From an uncultured Clostridia bacterium (GTDB lineage Bacteria > Bacillota > Clostridia > Oscillospirales > Acutalibacteraceae), in NCBI GenBank assembly GCA_947169745.1, contig CAMVQZ010000008.1:1-42718 (forward strand): DNA of 42,718 bases, read 5' to 3'. This document shows, piece after piece, positions 25,901-33,403 of the stretch. The notes under the pieces are model-generated. The model was not told the origin of the DNA. It searched no databases and saw only the letters and a list, made by a program, of their open reading frames with translations. Position 1 is the first letter of the stretch, and every line of letters starts with the position of its first letter. A program made the position numbers and the translations under genes.

Positions 25901-26606
25901 TGATAAGGGTCTTGACGGTTTCCTGAAGGAAAGATTTTCAGATAAGTATAAAAACGATATTTCAGTGAATATCCCTGCAAAGGTGTCCGCTTCTGTATTG
26001 GCACACAGAGGGCTTCAGGCGGAATTTGTGGCTTCTTCAAAGCCCGCATTTGCCATAGGCAGTGGCTCCGATCCCGCCGCTGTTGGTACGGCAGTTCATC
26101 TCTTCCTCCAGAAGGCCGATTTTGACAGGCTTTATGATGAAATTCGGGAGCAGGGAGATATCAGCCGGGAAAAACAGAGGCTTGTCAGTCAGGGACTTAT
26201 GCCGGCTGACAAAGCAGAGCTTGTGGAAAAGGAGCACGTTGAAAAATTTGTAAAAAGCTCCTTGTTTGAAAGAATGAGAAATGCGGACAATATTTTCAGG
26301 GAATACAGATTTACCGCCAGACTGCCTGCGGATATCCTGTATCCTGATGAAAGCTCTGAGTGCGTAGACGCCGGAAAATATGAAACAGTTCTCCAGGGAG
26401 AGATCGACTGTCTCTTTGAGGAAAATGGCGGTATCGTTATAGTGGATTACAAAACAGACAGGACAAGGGATATGCAGGCTCTCGCCGGAAGATATTCCCT
26501 GCAGCTGGAGTTATATAAAAAAGCTGCTGAAAAGCTTTTTGACAAGAAAGTTACTGAGTGCTGTATTTTTTCACTCTATAACGGAGAAGCAGTATTTACA
26601 AACTGA
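22899..26606 (+). CDS. addA: ATP-dependent helicase/nuclease subunit A (AddA)
   Basis: Motor and nuclease subunit of AddAB, 1235 residues. UvrD-type helicase motifs run in order: Q motif TPRQADAI, Walker A AAAGSGKTR (near 27-35), LTFTNTAAAEM, Walker B IMVDEYQDTND, VGDVKQSIYRFRDA, MTIHHSKGLEFPI, LYVAVTRAKEKL. The C-terminal nuclease has GEIDCLFEENGGIVIVDYKTDR (core residues D, E/D, K). GGAGGGAAAAG precedes ATG 22899 inside the end of addB. Two hairpins follow the stop. Confidence 0.97.
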   Translation: MSNKKISFEPTPRQADAITASGGSVIVSAAAGSGKTRVLVQRVIRHMTEEKIPADRLLILTFTNTAAAEMKTRIGDALDQLIDEEPDNDFYRRQQLLLSGADICTIDSFCSKMVRENFFRLGVSRDFRIGTAAQLFEMRRSIMSDVIEKFYSSTEKSRENTPSPFGLLSLILTDPKLDTDLEQQLLRAYDKYVSNAFPEKWMEMAIKSYSPDTDAKSSDVAAFLTEKIRALVPELRSIYDEASVYKDEIAEQNSRKSKKMYESALGAYDRYEYFLEELEEIFSGDKPDPDEISELIRDFEKITVSTGATKEEGIRSAAFFLGEFADMVMEKMVPVMSFSTESITSDNSQLYPVILCLRDILEEFGSRFFKAKCDKNILDFHDLESLMLRLLYDKDDSTGEYKKSGFAQELAAKYYEIMVDEYQDTNDVQENIFRAVSRNEENLFVVGDVKQSIYRFRDARPVLFRDRCKASRMYDNASPEFPSMIVLDKNFRSRRGIIECANFIFGLLMSEKMGDIDYDENHRLEYGANYTESDEPEVELHLVDYLKGSGDDAPEGDEEEPDKIRTEAAYCASLIREMMDRGIKVTKKGKLVPAEYGDFCVLLRAVRSTAHYYSAELEKAGIPAYTDTEYDLLQCYEIKAAMSFLKVINNPSSDVDMLAALMCPVIGFTPDEAAYIKTAKGKSFYKKLMNLAYIEKNDSLSDRCAEFLQLIREFRLISVSTSVDRLMSLFFERTGFIPVMSAMDKGEMRVRNIRRFLSVAEEYEKGSFGGLTGFVRHIKYLEETGNGITVSDTACANAVRIMTIHHSKGLEFPICILANTNSSAKKDFDKINFNPELGIGLRAVNEGKLTKHNTVQYNAIRMLTEEEEKSEQLRVLYVAVTRAKEKLIVLSTVTCKGDVPENEKKTDYLKYICRLADKIRYDEEGQRLDPLVTSECRNYSDWIFTAALLNKNMTELRKDAGEALDESRLPELSCPALSEFRHVTHFYPASVSRKKADRRTYDKGLDGFLKERFSDKYKNDISVNIPAKVSASVLAHRGLQAEFVASSKPAFAIGSGSDPAAVGTAVHLFLQKADFDRLYDEIREQGDISREKQRLVSQGLMPADKAELVEKEHVEKFVKSSLFERMRNADNIFREYRFTARLPADILYPDESSECVDAGKYETVLQGEIDCLFEENGGIVIVDYKTDRTRDMQALAGRYSLQLELYKKAAEKLFDKKVTECCIFSLYNGEAVFTN

Positions 26607-26612
26607 AAAAAA

Positions 26613-26650
26613 GCCGGATATCGGAGGTCTCGAAGCTTCCGGTATCCGGC
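26613..26650 (+). terminator. Probable addA terminator hairpin
   Basis: A 13-14 bp stem (GCCGGATATCGGA with TTCCGGTATCCGGC, one or two G-U pairs) starts 7 bp after the addA stop. The sequence after it (CTAAAAAG) lacks a T-run on the plus strand, so efficiency is uncertain. Confidence 0.55.
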
Positions 26651-26654
26651 CTAA

Positions 26655-26810
26655 AAAGACCAAAGGCACAGAGGAAAACCCCTGTGCCTGCGGCCTAAAA
26701 GGAATAAAAAGAAAAAAGGAAAAAGGAAAGAAAAGGAATAATCAGAATGAATGGTACACCGTCTACACAAAGTGAATAAAGAGCCCTGTGCAGAACTGGT
26801 TTCTTGTACC
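26655..26810 (-). ncRNA. Candidate small RNA between addA and repeat locus F
   Basis: A good minus-strand promoter (26817-26845) and a minus-strand intrinsic terminator (stem GGCACAGGGG/CCTCTGTGCC with an A-C mismatch, 26665-26688, then TTTGGTCTTTTT) define a transcript of about 155 nt with no recognised gene. It contains a striking stretch of about 40 nearly pure pyrimidines (complement of 26698-26742). A 53-codon frame starts at an ATG almost at the predicted start site (26812) and encodes a Phe/Leu-rich segment from the pyrimidine tract; it could be a leaderless small membrane peptide or chance. Confidence 0.4.
26665..26688 (-). terminator. Terminator of the candidate small RNA
   Basis: Hairpin with a 7-bp perfect outer stem GGCACAG/CTGTGCC and a CC/GG inner pair, followed on the minus strand by TTTGGTCTTTTT. 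Confidence 0.6.
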
Positions 26811-26816
26811 ATATTT

Positions 26817-26845
26817 ATAGTACACCAAAATAATGCATTTGTCAA
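26817..26845 (-). promoter_or_regulatory. Minus-strand promoter of the candidate small RNA
   Basis: On the minus strand a perfect TTGACA (26840-26845), a 17-bp spacer and TACTAT (26817-26822). No recognised gene lies downstream on that strand before addA, which runs the other way. Confidence 0.6.
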
Positions 26846-26939
26846 TAGAATTTTATATATTTTTTGACGATTTTTTTCAGTTTTTTCTAAAAATGGCAAT
26901 AAAAGGAAGCAGGGGATGAAGAATAGATATTGACGGAAA

Positions 26940-27306
26940 GTGAAGTAACGGAAGTCAGAATAAGCCAGCCGCGTATAGCAGCCCGTAAGGACTGCGGCGG
27001 CCAGCGTGACGCTGCTAAAATAATTCTAGGAGAAAGCAGGCGCTCTGTGCCGAGAGAGTGATATGATAGAAGTTAGTAAAAACCAGCCGCGTATAGCAGC
27101 CCGTAAGGACTGCGGCGGCGAGGGGTAGGAGTATTATCTGAGGCAATACGCGCCGGATGCCGCGCCACGAAAGTATATGTACACACGACCGAGCGAATGA
27201 AATGAGCGATAACGCGAATCGCTCAGTGCGAGCACGCACCGCGAACAAGGGTGCAGCGTCGACGCTGCCGAATCGCTCAGTGCGAGCACGCACACGTCGA
27301 CGCTGG
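26940..27306 (-). repeat. Mosaic palindromic repeat, locus F (tandem modules, upstream of rfbA)
   Basis: Two copies of the module with CCAGCCGCGTATAGCAGCCC and the GTAAGGACTGCGGCGG hairpin, one after the other, then GCGCCGGATGCCGCGCCACG, ACGACCGAGCGAATGAAATG, CAGTGCGAGCACGCACCGC, palindrome GCAGCGTCGACGCTGC (27253-27268), a second CAGTGCGAGCACGCAC and a partial CGTCGACGCTGG. Ends 6 bp before the rfbA -35 box. Intergenic. Confidence 0.85.
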
Positions 27307-27312
27307 GCTGGG

Positions 27313-27341
27313 TTGACTAATGGCAGATTGTGTAATATAAT
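27313..27341 (+). promoter_or_regulatory. rfbA promoter
   Basis: TTGACT (27313-27318), a 17-bp spacer and a perfect TATAAT (27336-27341), about 100 bp upstream of the rfbA start. Confidence 0.85.
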
Positions 27342-27442
27342 AATAGACATATATGTAAATATTATGGACAGGTGACAGATACAATAATAAAGCAGAGACC
27401 GGATTTCACTATGAACTGATCAATCAGGGAGGTAAACAGAAT

Positions 27443-28363
27443 ATGAAGGGCATTATATTAGCAGGCGGCTCGGGAACGAGACTTTACCCTCTTACAAAAG
27501 TAACATCAAAGCAGCTTCTTCCGATCTACGACAAGCCAATGATATACTATCCGATGTCTGTGCTTATGAACGCAGGTATAAGGGATATCCTTATCATCTC
27601 AACTCCGCAGGATACGCCAAGGTTTGAGAGTCTCCTGGGAGACGGACACCAGTTTGGTGTAAATCTTTCATATGCTGTCCAGCCATCACCCGACGGACTG
27701 GCGCAGGCTTTCCTTATCGGCGAGGAGTTCATCGGGGATGATACGGTAGCCATGATACTGGGAGATAATATCTTTGCCGGCCACGGACTCAACAAGAGAC
27801 TGCGGAAAGCTGTCAATAATGCTGAAACCGGAAAAGGGGCTACTGTTTTCGGATATTATGTGGATGATCCGCAGCGTTTCGGAATCGTAGAATTTGACAG
27901 TGACGGACGGGCTATTTCTATCGAGGAAAAGCCGGAGCATCCCAAGAGTAATTATTGTGTGACAGGACTTTATTTTTGTGACAATAAGGTCATAGAATAT
28001 GTAAAGAGCCTTAAGCCTTCTCCGAGGGGAGAGATAGAAATAACTGATCTCAATAAGATATATCTCGAAAAAGGCGAGCTTAATGTAGAAATACTGGGAC
28101 AGGGCTTTACATGGCTTGACACCGGAACACACGAGAGCCTTGTCGAGGCTACTAATTTTGTCAAGACAGTAGAGGATCACCAGCACAGGAAGATTGCCTG
28201 CCTGGAGGAGATAGCCTATATGAAGGGCTGGATCACAAAGGAGGATGTTCTCGCGGTATACGAACAACTGAAAAAGAATCAGTACGGCCAGTATCTCAAG
28301 GATGTCATTGATGGAAAATATCTTGATGTTGTCCATGACGGGATAATGGATTTCAAGGCGTAA
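27443..28363 (+). CDS. rfbA: Glucose-1-phosphate thymidylyltransferase
   Basis: Makes dTDP-glucose from dTTP and glucose 1-phosphate, first step to dTDP-rhamnose and other deoxysugars. It is 306 residues. The nucleotidyl-transfer motif [30 protein letters not shown] opens the protein (core GGSGTRL at 8-14), with [12 protein letters not shown] near 104-115 and [13 protein letters not shown] near 223-235. GGGAGGT precedes ATG 27443. The usual partners rfbB, rfbC and rfbD are not adjacent. The gene leads into glmS after 56 bp with a short GCCGGT/ACCGGC hairpin (28374-28394) between. Confidence 0.95.
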   Translation: MKGIILAGGSGTRLYPLTKVTSKQLLPIYDKPMIYYPMSVLMNAGIRDILIISTPQDTPRFESLLGDGHQFGVNLSYAVQPSPDGLAQAFLIGEEFIGDDTVAMILGDNIFAGHGLNKRLRKAVNNAETGKGATVFGYYVDDPQRFGIVEFDSDGRAISIEEKPEHPKSNYCVTGLYFCDNKVIEYVKSLKPSPRGEIEITDLNKIYLEKGELNVEILGQGFTWLDTGTHESLVEATNFVKTVEDHQHRKIACLEEIAYMKGWITKEDVLAVYEQLKKNQYGQYLKDVIDGKYLDVVHDGIMDFKA

Positions 28364-28419
28364 GCTGTAAAGAGCCGGTGATTGTCTGACCGGCCATAAA
28401 CAAACAAGGAGAGGTGCAA

Positions 28420-30288
28420 ATGTGCGGAATAGTTGGATTTGTGGGAAAACATCAGGCAGCCCCCATACTTCTTGATGGACTTGCAAGGCTTGAATACAGA
28501 GGATATGATTCAGCCGGTCTTGCCATCAGGAACGGAGAAGAACCGGCGGAGGTAGTCAAATCCAAGGGCAGACTGAAAATTCTTGCCGAAAAAACAGATA
28601 ACGGAAATTCACTTGTGGGAAACTGCGGCATCGGTCATACGAGATGGGCTACCCACGGCGAACCGAGTAAAACAAATGCTCACCCCCATGTCAGCGGAAA
28701 CTGTACCGGCAGCGGATCCGGTGAGGTTGAATCCGAGGTTGTCGGAGTGCACAACGGAATAATCGAGAACTTCAAGGAGCTGAAGGAAAAGCTTCTGAAG
28801 CACGGATATGCTTTTTATTCCCAGACTGATACAGAGGTCGTTGTAAAATTAGTTGATTATTATTATAAGAAATATAACACAGATCCTGCGGATGCGATAG
28901 CAAAGACCATGGTCAGGGTCAGGGGCTCCTATGCTCTCTGTATGATGTTCAAGAGCCACCCCGGAGAGATCTGGGTCGCAAGGAAGGACAGCCCGATGAT
29001 TATCGGTGTATCAAACGGAGAGACCTTTGTGGCGTCTGATGTCCCGGCTATTCTGAAATACACAAGAAATGTCTATTATATAGGCAATATGGAAATAGCG
29101 AGACTTACACCCGGTGAGGTCACCTTCTTTAACCTTGACGGCGACGTTATCGAAAAGAAGCTCACGGAGATCAAATGGGATGCAAAATCTGCCGAAAAGG
29201 GCGGCTTTGAGCATTTTATGATGAAAGAGATACACGAGCAGCCGAAGGCAGTCAGTGACACAATTGCTTCTGTGGTTAAGGACGGCAGGATCGAGCTTGA
29301 GAATATCGGGCTTGACGAAGAGGCTATAAAGAACATTTCCCATATCTATATAGTAGCCTGCGGTTCTGCATATCATACGGGAGTTGTGACTCAGTATGTC
29401 ATCGAGGATCTCGCAAAGATACCTGTTCGTGTGGAGCTTGCGTCTGAATTCCGTTACAGGAAGCCGCTGCTTGATAAAAACGGGCTTGTAATAGTTGTGA
29501 GCCAGTCGGGAGAAACAGCGGATACCCTTGCGGCTCTCAGACTTGCAAAGGAGAAGGGCATAAAGACACTGGCAATAGTCAATGTTGTGGGAAGCTCCAT
29601 TGCGAGAGAGGCTGATAATGTTTTCTATACCCTTGCTGGTCCTGAAATAGCAGTTGCAACCACAAAGGCATATTCCACACAGCTGATAGCAGGATATCTT
29701 CTTGCAATCCAGTTTGCCCTTGTAAGGGGTCAGATCGATGAGGAAAAATATTCATTACTTATAACTGAGCTGGGAACCATCCCGAAGAAGATAGAAAAGA
29801 TACTGGAGGATAAGGAAAGGATACAGTGGTTTGTCGCAAAGCAGGCAAATGCCCAGGATGTTTTCTTTATCGGAAGAGGCATAGATTATGCAGTGTGCCT
29901 TGAGGGAAGCCTTAAAATGAAGGAGATATCCTATGTTCATTCTGAGGCATATGCAGCCGGAGAACTGAAGCACGGCACCATAAGTCTGATCGAGGACGGT
30001 ACTCTTGTAATAGGAGTGCTGACCCAGGGCGAGCTTTATGAAAAGACAGTCAGTAATATGGTGGAGGTCAAGAGCAGGGGAGCGTATCTTATGGGGCTTA
30101 CCTCCTATGGCCACTATGAGATAGAGGATACAGCCAACTTTACTGTATATATCCCCAAAACAGATGAGCATTTCAGCGCCAGCCTTTCTGTGATACCGCT
30201 GCAGCTCATGGGTTATTATCTGTCCGTTTCAAGGGGACTTGATGTGGATAAGCCCAGAAACCTCGCAAAGAGTGTAACAGTTGAATAA
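28420..30288 (+). CDS. glmS: Glutamine--fructose-6-phosphate aminotransferase (isomerising)
   Basis: Makes glucosamine 6-phosphate for peptidoglycan. It is 622 residues. The glutaminase domain opens MCGIVGFVG; Cys2 is the nucleophile, so the start must be ATG 28420 (AAGGAGAGG just upstream), not the in-frame GTG at 28414. GNCGIGHTRWATHGEPS and GVHNGIIENFKEL are standard glutaminase motifs. Two SIS isomerase domains follow (VACGSAYHTG and VVSQSGETADT; GRGIDYAVCLEGSLKMKEISYVHSEAY), ending in DKPRNLAKSVTVE. Only 56 bp separates it from rfbA, so a glmS ribozyme has no room here. Confidence 0.98.
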   Translation: MCGIVGFVGKHQAAPILLDGLARLEYRGYDSAGLAIRNGEEPAEVVKSKGRLKILAEKTDNGNSLVGNCGIGHTRWATHGEPSKTNAHPHVSGNCTGSGSGEVESEVVGVHNGIIENFKELKEKLLKHGYAFYSQTDTEVVVKLVDYYYKKYNTDPADAIAKTMVRVRGSYALCMMFKSHPGEIWVARKDSPMIIGVSNGETFVASDVPAILKYTRNVYYIGNMEIARLTPGEVTFFNLDGDVIEKKLTEIKWDAKSAEKGGFEHFMMKEIHEQPKAVSDTIASVVKDGRIELENIGLDEEAIKNISHIYIVACGSAYHTGVVTQYVIEDLAKIPVRVELASEFRYRKPLLDKNGLVIVVSQSGETADTLAALRLAKEKGIKTLAIVNVVGSSIAREADNVFYTLAGPEIAVATTKAYSTQLIAGYLLAIQFALVRGQIDEEKYSLLITELGTIPKKIEKILEDKERIQWFVAKQANAQDVFFIGRGIDYAVCLEGSLKMKEISYVHSEAYAAGELKHGTISLIEDGTLVIGVLTQGELYEKTVSNMVEVKSRGAYLMGLTSYGHYEIEDTANFTVYIPKTDEHFSASLSVIPLQLMGYYLSVSRGLDVDKPRNLAKSVTVE

Positions 30289-30302
30289 TAAGGGGTAAAA
30301 TA

Positions 30303-30926
30303 ATGTCAAGGGGAAGATTTATAGTTTTCGAGGGTCTTGACGGCTCAGGAAAGGGAACACAGATAGAGCTGCTGGTCAGTGAAATGAAAAAACAGGGCAG
30401 GACTGTATTTCAGACTGCAGAGCCCACAGCCTCTTCTACGGGAGGAATGATAAGGGACGCGCTTTCCGGGCTTGTCAAAAGAGATGCCTATGAGCTTTCA
30501 GCGCTTTTTCTTGCGGACAGGATATTTCATAATGTGAACCCCTCCGGGATAAGACATTACCTGGATGAGGGGATAGATGTAGTGTGCGACAGATATTATT
30601 ATTCATCCTTTGCATACCAGGGCAGTGAGGCTGACCCGGACTGGGTGATGGATATGAATCTGGGATGCCGGGAGATAACCAGGCCGGATCTGTGTTTTTT
30701 TCTTGATGTGGATATAGATTCCTGTGACGAGAGGATATCCCGTGGGAGACTTTCAAGGGAGATCTATGAAAACAAGGAAGCCCAGACCAGGATAAGAAAA
30801 AAATTCTTTGATGTCTTTGAGAAGCTGGGAGACAGGGAAAACATAAGGATAATAAATGCAGCAAGGGATATCCCTGAGGTTGCTGCTGAAATATTAAAAA
30901 TCTATGAGGAAATAAAGGAGAAATAA
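30303..30926 (+). CDS. tmk: Thymidylate kinase
   Basis: Phosphorylates dTMP to dTDP. It is 207 residues. The P-loop is FEGLDGSGKGTQ (near 9-20), followed by the AEPT of the substrate site and DRYYYSSFAYQG (near 97-108). LFLADR and the lid region RLSREIYENKEAQTRIR are as expected, though the lid is shorter in basic residues than in Escherichia coli. AAGGGG lies before ATG 30303. It starts 14 bp after glmS and ends 2 bp before metY, so the three genes are probably cotranscribed. rfbA upstream would use the dTTP this enzyme helps to make. Confidence 0.95.
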   Translation: MSRGRFIVFEGLDGSGKGTQIELLVSEMKKQGRTVFQTAEPTASSTGGMIRDALSGLVKRDAYELSALFLADRIFHNVNPSGIRHYLDEGIDVVCDRYYYSSFAYQGSEADPDWVMDMNLGCREITRPDLCFFLDVDIDSCDERISRGRLSREIYENKEAQTRIRKKFFDVFEKLGDRENIRIINAARDIPEVAAEILKIYEEIKEK

Positions 30927-30928
30927 AG

Positions 30929-32200
30929 ATGGAATACCATATCAATACGAAATGCCTTCAGGCAGGCTATGATCCGAAAAACGGAGAACCAAGGGTAGTA
31001 CCTATAGTTCAGAGTACAACCTTCAAGTATGACAGCGCAGAAACTCTGGGAAAGCTTTTTGACCTGGAGGAGGACGGCTTTTTCTATACACGTCTTACAA
31101 ATCCCACACTCAGCACAGTTGCTGCAAAGATAGCAGCTCTTGAGGGCGGCGTGGGTGCAATGCTTACTTCCTCTGGTCAGGCTGCCAATATGATAGCGAT
31201 CACAAATCTGTGTCACGCAGGAGATCATGTGATATCTGCAGCTGCAATATACGGAGGCACCTTCAATCTCTTTAATAAGTCCCTCCGAGAACTGGGAATA
31301 GATTTTACATTTATCCGTCCCGATGCAGATGAGGATGAGATCAATGCTGCCTTCAGGGAAAATACAAAGGCTGTATTCATCGAAAGCGTTTCAAATCCCT
31401 CTCTGGATATACCGGATATCGAGGCATATGCAAGGGCAGCTCACTCACACGGAGTACCTCTTATCGTAGACAATACCTTCCCGACTCCGGTAAACTTCCG
31501 TCCGTTTGAGTGGGGTGCGGATATTGTGACTCATTCTACTACAAAATATATGGATGGTCACGCAGTTGCTCTGGGAGGAGTAATCGTTGACAGCGGTAAT
31601 TTTGACTGGAAAAGCGGAAAATTCCCTCAGTTTACCGAGCCGGATGAATCCTATCACGGCGTAATTTATGCTGAAAAATTCGGCAGAGCTGCATATATTA
31701 CAAAGGCAACAACACATCTTATGCGTGACTATGGTTCTCAGCAGAGCCCCCAGAATGCTTTCCTTCTCAATCTTGGACTGGAGACGCTTTTCCTGAGAAT
31801 GGAGCGCCACTGTCAGAATGCCCAGAAGGTTGCGGAGTTCCTGGAGTCAAACGACAAAATTGAGTGGGTAAATTATCCCGGACTTCCCGGTAACAAATAC
31901 TTTGAAAGAAGCAAAAAATATATGCCGGGCGGCTCCTGCGGAGTTATTTCCTTCGGCGTAAAGGGCGGCAGAGAAAAGGCAATGGAGTTTATGAATAACC
32001 TTGATATGATCAAGCTGGTCATTCATGTTGCGGACGCAAGAACCTGTGCTCTTCATCCTGCAAGCACCACCCACCGTCAGCTCAATGACAAGCAGCTGGA
32101 GGAATGCGGAGTAAAGCCCAATCTCATCAGAATGTCTGTAGGAATAGAGTATATCGACGATATAATTGCAGATATAAAACAGGCTCTGGATAAGATCTGA
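30929..32200 (+). CDS. metY: O-acetylhomoserine sulfhydrylase (Cys/Met PLP enzyme)
   Basis: Pyridoxal-phosphate enzyme of the Cys/Met metabolism family, 423 residues. The PLP lysine is Lys206 in HSTTKYMDGH; GAMLTSSGQAAN and SVSNPSLDIPDIEAYARAAH are typical. Length and sequence (start YHINTKCLQAGYDPKNGEPRVVPIVQSTTFKYDSAE, core GYDPKNGEPRVVPI) fit the O-acetylhomoserine branch that adds sulphide to make homocysteine. metA at 41421 has the acetyl-transferring residue, so the pathway agrees. AAGGAG lies inside the end of tmk, with ATG 2 bp past its stop. A strong terminator follows. Confidence 0.92.
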   Translation: MEYHINTKCLQAGYDPKNGEPRVVPIVQSTTFKYDSAETLGKLFDLEEDGFFYTRLTNPTLSTVAAKIAALEGGVGAMLTSSGQAANMIAITNLCHAGDHVISAAAIYGGTFNLFNKSLRELGIDFTFIRPDADEDEINAAFRENTKAVFIESVSNPSLDIPDIEAYARAAHSHGVPLIVDNTFPTPVNFRPFEWGADIVTHSTTKYMDGHAVALGGVIVDSGNFDWKSGKFPQFTEPDESYHGVIYAEKFGRAAYITKATTHLMRDYGSQQSPQNAFLLNLGLETLFLRMERHCQNAQKVAEFLESNDKIEWVNYPGLPGNKYFERSKKYMPGGSCGVISFGVKGGREKAMEFMNNLDMIKLVIHVADARTCALHPASTTHRQLNDKQLEECGVKPNLIRMSVGIEYIDDIIADIKQALDKI

Positions 32201-32228
32201 TAACAGGATGACTTTTCCGGAAATCAGC

Positions 32229-32276
32229 GGCAGCCGGCGGTCACAGTATGATCGCAGACTGCCCTTTTTATTTTTT
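32229..32276 (+). terminator. Terminator after metY
   Basis: GGCAG/CTGCC outer stem and CGGTC/GATCG inner stem separated by a 4x4 internal loop, seven-base loop, then CTTTTTATTTTTT. Confidence 0.85.
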
Positions 32277-32307
32277 CAGAAAAAAAGGTTTCCGGGCTTT
32301 TTTTGCG

Positions 32308-32313
32308 TATAAT
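32308..32313 (+). promoter_or_regulatory. Possible -10 box of the dgt-dnaG-sigma operon
   Basis: A perfect TATAAT lies about 68 bp before the dgt start. No convincing -35 box is seen at 16-18 bp upstream. Confidence 0.4.
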
Positions 32314-32381
32314 ACTATAGAGTAGGTTGTGTTCCTGCTGATAGCCCTTGCACCGCAGCAGACAGTCCGGAGGTGATTATT

Positions 32382-33389
32382 TTGAATATTCGGGAACAAA
32401 GCGAAAAAAATGAAGGCCTGATACTTTCACAGTATGCCTGCCTGTCTTCCTGTTCAAGGGGCAGGGGAAGGGAAGAGGAGAAATGTTCTGTCCGGACTGA
32501 TTTCCAGAGAGACAGAGACAGGATAATCCACTGCAAGGCATTCCGTAGGCTGAAGCATAAGACCCAGGTGTTTCTTTCGCCGGAGGGGGATCATTACCGC
32601 ACAAGGCTCACCCATACACTGGAGGTCTCACAGATAGCCAGGACGGTAGCCAGAGGACTGAGACTGAATGAGGATCTCACAGAGGCTGTTTCTCTCGGGC
32701 ATGACCTTGGTCATACTCCCTTTGGCCACGCGGGAGAAAGGGCACTGGATATGCTGATGGACGGGGGCTTCCGCCACTACGAGCAAAGCCTGAGAGTGGT
32801 GGATACCCTTGAAAAGGACGGCAAGGGACTTAATCTTACATATGAAACAAGAAACGGAATATTGTGCCATACAAGGGGAAAGGAAGCGGATACTCTTGAA
32901 GGAAGGATAGTCAGGATAGCTGACCGGATAGCATATATAAATCATGATATCGACGATGCTGTCCGGGCAGGGATAATCCATCAGGAGGATCTTCCCGATG
33001 ACGCTCTGAGAGTACTGGGATATAGTACCTCCGAGAGGATAAACACCCTTGTTATTTCTCTTCTGGAAAATTCCACCGAAGGAGAGCTGAAAATGTCCGG
33101 GGAGGTAAGCGAGGTTTTTGAAAGGCTTCATAAATTTATGTTTTCCTGTGTCTATTCCAACAGGAATGCAAAGCTGGAAGAAAAAAAGGTTCCTGATCTG
33201 ATGAGCTTTCTGTATGAATACTTTGTTGCTCATCCGGATAATCTCCCTGTAGAGAATAAGCTTACTGCCAGCAGTGAGGGAATTCCCAGGGCAGTTTGCG
33301 ATTATCTTGCAGGAATGACTGACAGATATGCTATTGAACAGTTTGAAAGATTATTTGTGCCCCGGTCGTGGGGCTGGAAAAGAAGTTGA
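32382..33389 (+). CDS. dgt: Deoxyguanosinetriphosphate triphosphohydrolase-like protein
   Basis: HD-superfamily dNTPase, about 335 residues, which removes triphosphate from dNTPs and so tunes their pool. The region RDRIIHCKAFRRLKHKTQVF, the TRLTHTLEVSQIAR histidine and the HD motif LGHDLGHTPFGHAGE are clear, with a later RIADRIAYINHDIDD metal-site Asp. The likely start is TTG 32382, six bases after GGAGGTG; the longer GTG 32373 lies inside that site. It overlaps the longest dnaG frame but ends 14 bp before the dnaG start chosen here. It opens the operon that carries dnaG and three sigma genes. Confidence 0.92.
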   Translation: MNIREQSEKNEGLILSQYACLSSCSRGRGREEEKCSVRTDFQRDRDRIIHCKAFRRLKHKTQVFLSPEGDHYRTRLTHTLEVSQIARTVARGLRLNEDLTEAVSLGHDLGHTPFGHAGERALDMLMDGGFRHYEQSLRVVDTLEKDGKGLNLTYETRNGILCHTRGKEADTLEGRIVRIADRIAYINHDIDDAVRAGIIHQEDLPDDALRVLGYSTSERINTLVISLLENSTEGELKMSGEVSEVFERLHKFMFSCVYSNRNAKLEEKKVPDLMSFLYEYFVAHPDNLPVENKLTASSEGIPRAVCDYLAGMTDRYAIEQFERLFVPRSWGWKRS

Positions 33390-33403
33390 AAAGGAGTGAT
33401 GTG

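Noticed and set aside
27015-27350. Open frame of 111 codons at locus F (and similar ones at 15824-16147, 17833-18162, 42317-42685)
   Set aside because: They consist of translated palindromic repeat units that recur at several loci in different frames and strands.
28364-28419. Possible glmS ribozyme upstream of glmS
   Set aside because: Only 56 bp lies between rfbA and glmS; the ribozyme needs roughly 150 nt or more and its core was not seen.
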